A stretch of 9,487 bases of DNA from an uncultured Clostridia bacterium (GTDB taxonomy: Bacteria; Bacillota; Clostridia; Christensenellales; CAG-917): the NCBI GenBank assembly GCA_947174215.1, contig CAMWIB010000032.1, positions 1 through 9,487 on the forward strand, in the 5' to 3' direction. This document shows, piece after piece, positions 5,945 through 9,487 of the stretch. Made by a program: the position numbers and the translations under genes. The number at the start of each line of letters is the position of its first letter. The stretch's first letter is position 1. The notes beneath the pieces were generated by a model, which was not told where the DNA came from, did no database searches, and worked only from the letters and a program-made list of their open reading frames with translations.

Positions 5945-8900
5945 ATGAGTCAAGACAGACAGTTAAAAAAGGTCAAACAGTACCGTACGCTCAAAATCGT
6001 ATTCTATTGTTTGGGCTTCCCGCTGTTCTTCGCCGCGGTATTCCTCGCCGCAATCAAGTTCATCGGCAACGACCCGTTCACGGGTACGAGCGATTTCACG
6101 ACGCAGCTTGGGTTCTTCCATTCTATGGAAATTTTGTTCACCTCGCCTGCGTTGTTCGGCGTCTATCTGGCGTTCGGCGTCTGGATGCTGATTACGATTA
6201 TCCACGCGATACTCGGAAAGGCAATCAAGAGCCGCCGCACGAGAGCGCTATCCGTAGTTGCGCTATGCTTGGTGGTGATGCTGGGCGGAATGTTCGCAAT
6301 GGACGGAGTGCTGAGCGCGAAGGTAAACGAGATTTCCGAGAGCGCGCCGAGCGGAGTTACGGTTGCCGATTACAAAACGCAGTTGTCGTACTACCGCACG
6401 ATATCCTCGAAGATAAGTCAGGACAAGAATATGACCGCAGTCCTCAACCAGACTACGGAGCTTCTTGAAAAGGTTTACAACGTGGGTATGGAAGGCGTCG
6501 AAAGAGAGGGTACGGCAGGTAATATCGGCAACAAGCCTGTTACGTATGGAAACATCATCTCGGACGACGGTATCGAAGGCGTAGATATCAGCTTCGTAAG
6601 AGATGAAAAGACGGGCTTCCCCAAGCTTGCCTGCGACAATTCCGAAGGCAAGAATATGATGACGGGCGACGGCAAAAAGGAAAACGACAAAGCGCAGCTT
6701 GTTCGTCTTGCCCCGAACTCTAACGGCGAACTCGTTATAAACGGCAAAGTATATTCGCATTACTTCTACGTTTACAAAACGATGAGCAGCACTAAGGAAG
6801 CCATCTACGAATGGTATGCCAAGGACCTTATGCCGACTTCGTGGCAGTGGAATCTGAATAAGAGCGACCCGTCAAAGACGAGCGCCTCGTATCATCCTAC
6901 GGACGGCATTTACGGCAAGGGTATGTACAACAACAGCGGCTTGCTTGCCGACGGTTGGGTGTACAGCATAGAAAACGTAGTTGAAATTCTTGAAGATTAC
7001 TACCTTGCAAAGAACGCTATTGAGAACGGCGACGAATACGCTACTGCGGAGCAATACGCCGAGTACTATTCAGAAATGTTCCAAAACGCATTGCAAGCCC
7101 GTAAGGATTATTACGAAGGACGCACGCTCGACGAAAACGGCAACCCCGCTTGTGACCCGTGGCTTTCCGCGCTTTACAAGCAAGAGGAGAGAAATGAGGA
7201 AAGATTCTCTCTCACGCGTAGCGAGCTTGAAGACCTTCTTGCAAAGGTTGCCGATTTGCTCGGTGACAACTCTCTGTTTGACTACTTGCTCAAAAATATA
7301 GATACGGTTTTAGGCAGTGACGGTTTGGCGATAGATGGCATACTCAGCAGCTTTTTGAGTACGACGCTCGGCAAGCTGTTCACACAGCTTAACGAAGGTA
7401 TGAGCCTCAGAAACTTGCTCGGCATGTTCATAAAGGACAATCTTGACGGCACTATGGATACTGTTATCGACTACGTCAAGACCGTTGCCAATAGAGTGGA
7501 CGAGGATATCAATGATATTTATATCACCGCCGCGTACAAGGCAAAGGACGCTTTCGGCAGAGAGCAAGACCACCTGTACATCGCGTTGTTCACCGATGAC
7601 GGAAACGGCGGTATGGGTACTGACCCTGAAAAGAATATCCTTATCGAAATAGATTTGGATTACAACCTTATCGACCCTGTAACGGGTGCTTACACGTTTG
7701 ACTTTGACGCAGTCAGCGAGTTCCTCAACGTAGGACTTAACAACTTGCTCGATAAATTCGGTATTGATATTTCAGGCGGAATCATCAACACCGTACTCGG
7801 TCTTTTCCTCAAAGATATGGACTTCAACGGTGTGAGCTACAAGGGCTTGAATATTTCGGGTATCAAAATTCCTCTCATCAACAATACGACGGGTAAGCTC
7901 CACCTTGACATCAACGGCATTCTTATGAACCTCATCAAGGGCTTCTATTCATACCAGTCGTCGGCAATCAAGCCCATCTGGGAGTTCTATGAGAGCGAGA
8001 TTGAGTTTGACCAGATAACCTATGATAATAGAACCGGCAAGCCCATTGACGGTTATAAGTGGGCGGCGGCAAAGCACTTCGCAAGCTTCGAGCGCGCAGA
8101 GTATCTTGCAACCGTACAAGGTACGATGATGGGTTCTACGCTTATCGGCGACAACCTCGGCACGGGAGCGTATCCGTCATCATTCGGTCTTACCGATTTG
8201 CAGAGCGTACAACAGTATAAGACGGATATGTCTTATCAAAGACTTTTCTTCCCCTTGTATTCCTTGCGTGATATGCTTGCACTGTTTGCAGGCTTGGTTA
8301 TGATATTCTACTTCCTCAGCTTCGTTGCGGCGCAAAAGGAAGAGGACTACGCGACCGGCAACGTCGTTGCTCTCACCAGAAAAGAGAAAAAGCAGTTGAT
8401 GTTGGAAGAGGCAATGCTTGCTGACGAAATCGCGCTTGACGAGAGTGAGAATATCGCAGTAGAAAACGTCGCATCCGACGAACAGCAATTAAACGAACAA
8501 CCCGCGGACGAGCAATTGGCAGAGGAAGAAATCAAAACCGAGAGCGAGAATACTGAAAGCCTCGCAGAAGAAGGCGATTCGGAAAGCGAGAATGCGGACG
8601 AAAGTCACGCAGAAGAAAGTGTTGCTGAAAACGAGGAATCTCACGAAGAGGAATCCTTGGTTCAGGACGAGCTGAACGCTGCGGAAGAAAACGATTCCGT
8701 AGAAGTTGCGGAAATTCTCCCCGAGGACGATATCGTAGTTGACGCGACGGACGACTTCGTAGAGGAAACCCCCGTCGAAGAAAATCCCGTTGAAGAAACC
8801 GCGGTCGAGGAAACTCCTGTTGAAGAAGCTCCCGTAGAGGAAGAGGATAACAGAATCGAGGACGAGTATATCGATGAAAGCGACCTTGCAAGCCTTGAAA

Positions 8901-9487
8901 ACGTTGCAAACGAGGGCGAGCAAGCAACCGAGGAAACTCCGCTTGAAACGGAAGAGCCTGTTATGGATGAACTCACGGAAGAACCTACCTCAGAGGAACT
9001 CCCCGCGGAGGAAACCGTAGAGGAAGAACAATTCACAGAAGAACCCGCACAGGAGAATGTTGAATTCCCGGTTGAGAACGCAGAATTCAACGAAATGTCC
9101 GAGTTTACCGAAACGCTTCCCGAATTCGTCGAGGAAGAGTCCAAGGTTGAGGAGATGTCGCTTGAAGAACAGCTTGTTGAAGAGTCTGCTGAAAACGTTG
9201 ACGAGCATACAAGCGAAGAGCCTGTTGCGGAAGAACCTGTGACGGAGGAAGCGGTAAGCGAAGAGTCTACAAACGAAGTTGCAGAAGAGCCTGTTCAAGT
9301 AAACGAGCAGAAGTCGGGCAAGAAAAAGAAGGGCAAGAAGAAAAAGGGTAAAGGCAACAACAATGCCAAGACCGAAGCGCCCGTTCAAGAGGAATTGCCT
9401 TCTGAACAGCCTGTTGAGGATGAAGCAGTTCTTACCGAGGACGTTGCAGAACAGCACGACGAGCAACCCGTAGAAGAACAGTTCAAC
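5945..9487 (+). CDS. Large four-pass membrane protein with acidic repetitive tail (partial, unknown function)
   Basis: Not recognised. The frame is open for 1181 codons to the window edge, so the C-terminus is missing. After a basic N-terminus (K9, K10, K12, R15), hydrophobic segments lie at about 16-40, 68-91 and 101-120, with a basic loop (K92-R100) between the second and third. An ectodomain of about 655 residues (121-776) follows, with one more membrane segment at 777-796. The positive-inside rule places the N-terminus and tail in the cytoplasm and the ectodomain outside. The ectodomain has no family motif I know. It is Tyr/Asn/Asp-rich, with amphipathic stretches sharing an I-x-G-I-[LI] pattern near 463-471, 609-618 and 656-665, and a DDGNGG loop (551-556). 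From 798 onward the tail is dominated by Glu, with VEE-x-P repeats (939-968) and a Lys/Gly patch (1123-1142). It has its own promoter and ribosome binding site. An envelope or cell-surface scaffold is only a guess. Confidence 0.9.
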   Translation, partial: MSQDRQLKKVKQYRTLKIVFYCLGFPLFFAAVFLAAIKFIGNDPFTGTSDFTTQLGFFHSMEILFTSPALFGVYLAFGVWMLITIIHAILGKAIKSRRTRALSVVALCLVVMLGGMFAMDGVLSAKVNEISESAPSGVTVADYKTQLSYYRTISSKISQDKNMTAVLNQTTELLEKVYNVGMEGVEREGTAGNIGNKPVTYGNIISDDGIEGVDISFVRDEKTGFPKLACDNSEGKNMMTGDGKKENDKAQLVRLAPNSNGELVINGKVYSHYFYVYKTMSSTKEAIYEWYAKDLMPTSWQWNLNKSDPSKTSASYHPTDGIYGKGMYNNSGLLADGWVYSIENVVEILEDYYLAKNAIENGDEYATAEQYAEYYSEMFQNALQARKDYYEGRTLDENGNPACDPWLSALYKQEERNEERFSLTRSELEDLLAKVADLLGDNSLFDYLLKNIDTVLGSDGLAIDGILSSFLSTTLGKLFTQLNEGMSLRNLLGMFIKDNLDGTMDTVIDYVKTVANRVDEDINDIYITAAYKAKDAFGREQDHLYIALFTDDGNGGMGTDPEKNILIEIDLDYNLIDPVTGAYTFDFDAVSEFLNVGLNNLLDKFGIDISGGIINTVLGLFLKDMDFNGVSYKGLNISGIKIPLINNTTGKLHLDINGILMNLIKGFYSYQSSAIKPIWEFYESEIEFDQITYDNRTGKPIDGYKWAAAKHFASFERAEYLATVQGTMMGSTLIGDNLGTGAYPSSFGLTDLQSVQQYKTDMSYQRLFFPLYSLRDMLALFAGLVMIFYFLSFVAAQKEEDYATGNVVALTRKEKKQLMLEEAMLADEIALDESENIAVENVASDEQQLNEQPADEQLAEEEIKTESENTESLAEEGDSESENADESHAEESVAENEESHEEESLVQDELNAAEENDSVEVAEILPEDDIVVDATDDFVEETPVEENPVEETAVEETPVEEAPVEEEDNRIEDEYIDESDLASLENVANEGEQATEETPLETEEPVMDELTEEPTSEELPAEETVEEEQFTEEPAQENVEFPVENAEFNEMSEFTETLPEFVEEESKVEEMSLEEQLVEESAENVDEHTSEEPVAEEPVTEEAVSEESTNEVAEEPVQVNEQKSGKKKKGKKKKGKGNNNAKTEAPVQEELPSEQPVEDEAVLTEDVAEQHDEQPVEEQFN
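8759..8848 (+). repeat. Six 15-bp repeats encoding VEE-x-P units
   Basis: Six tandem five-residue units (VEETP, VEENP, VEETA, VEETP, VEEAP, VEEED) within the acidic tail, residues 939-968. The DNA copies differ mostly at synonymous third positions (GTA/GTC/GTT, GAG/GAA), so they are not a recent identical expansion. Looser copies of the same motif continue downstream to about 9300. Confidence 0.8.

Noticed and set aside
7595..7625. Calcium-binding (EF-hand or RTX-like) loop at DDGNGG in the large protein
   Set aside because: It is a single copy without the full spacing of either motif; too weak to call.
8759..8848. CRISPR array
   Set aside because: The units are 15 bp, contiguous, in frame and coding, with no spacers.
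8489..9466. Long minus-strand frames opposite the acidic tail, including a Ser-rich one at 9144-8662
   Set aside because: They are the mirror of repetitive GAA/GAG/GTT codons, which read as Ser-, Leu- or Phe-rich frames on the opposite strand. The plus-strand frame continues uninterrupted from a supported start.

Overview
The window most likely comes from an endospore-forming Firmicutes (Clostridia-type) genome of moderate G+C. The evidence is a complete three-gene GerA-type germinant-receptor operon, a clostridial-type hexameric glutamate dehydrogenase, and strong AGGAGG-like ribosome binding sites. The species cannot be named from the sequence; an uncultured gut-type Clostridia lineage is a guess.

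Layout. The left 4.2 kb is a minus-strand operon read right to left: gerA (4163-2706), gerB (2700-1447), gerC (1244-87). These encode the channel-like GerA subunit, the transporter-fold GerB subunit and the GerC subunit of a spore inner-membrane germinant receptor. GerA and GerB are 5 nt apart, but GerB and GerC are separated by about 200 bp that carries two 42-bp direct repeats and three small hairpins, one of which covers the gerB stop codon. GerC has an N-terminal membrane segment but lacks the lipobox cysteine usual for the family. Next, also on the minus strand, is gdhA (5661-4306), with its own promoter, a near-perfect Shine-Dalgarno sequence and a strong rho-independent terminator that separates it from the ger operon.

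A 283-bp AT-rich divergent region (5662-5944) holds back-to-back sigma-A-like promoters, a 12-bp direct repeat, inverted repeats, and a strong hairpin in the 5' leader of the rightward gene. From 5945 to the window end, one open reading frame on the plus strand runs 1181 codons without a stop. It encodes a large membrane protein I do not recognise: three N-terminal membrane segments, an ectodomain of about 650 residues, a fourth membrane segment, and a very acidic repetitive cytoplasmic tail of at least 385 residues interrupted by a Lys/Gly patch. It is the most novel item here.

The three units (germination receptor, glutamate catabolism or assimilation, unknown membrane protein) appear to be separate transcription units. 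No functional link between them is visible beyond adjacency.
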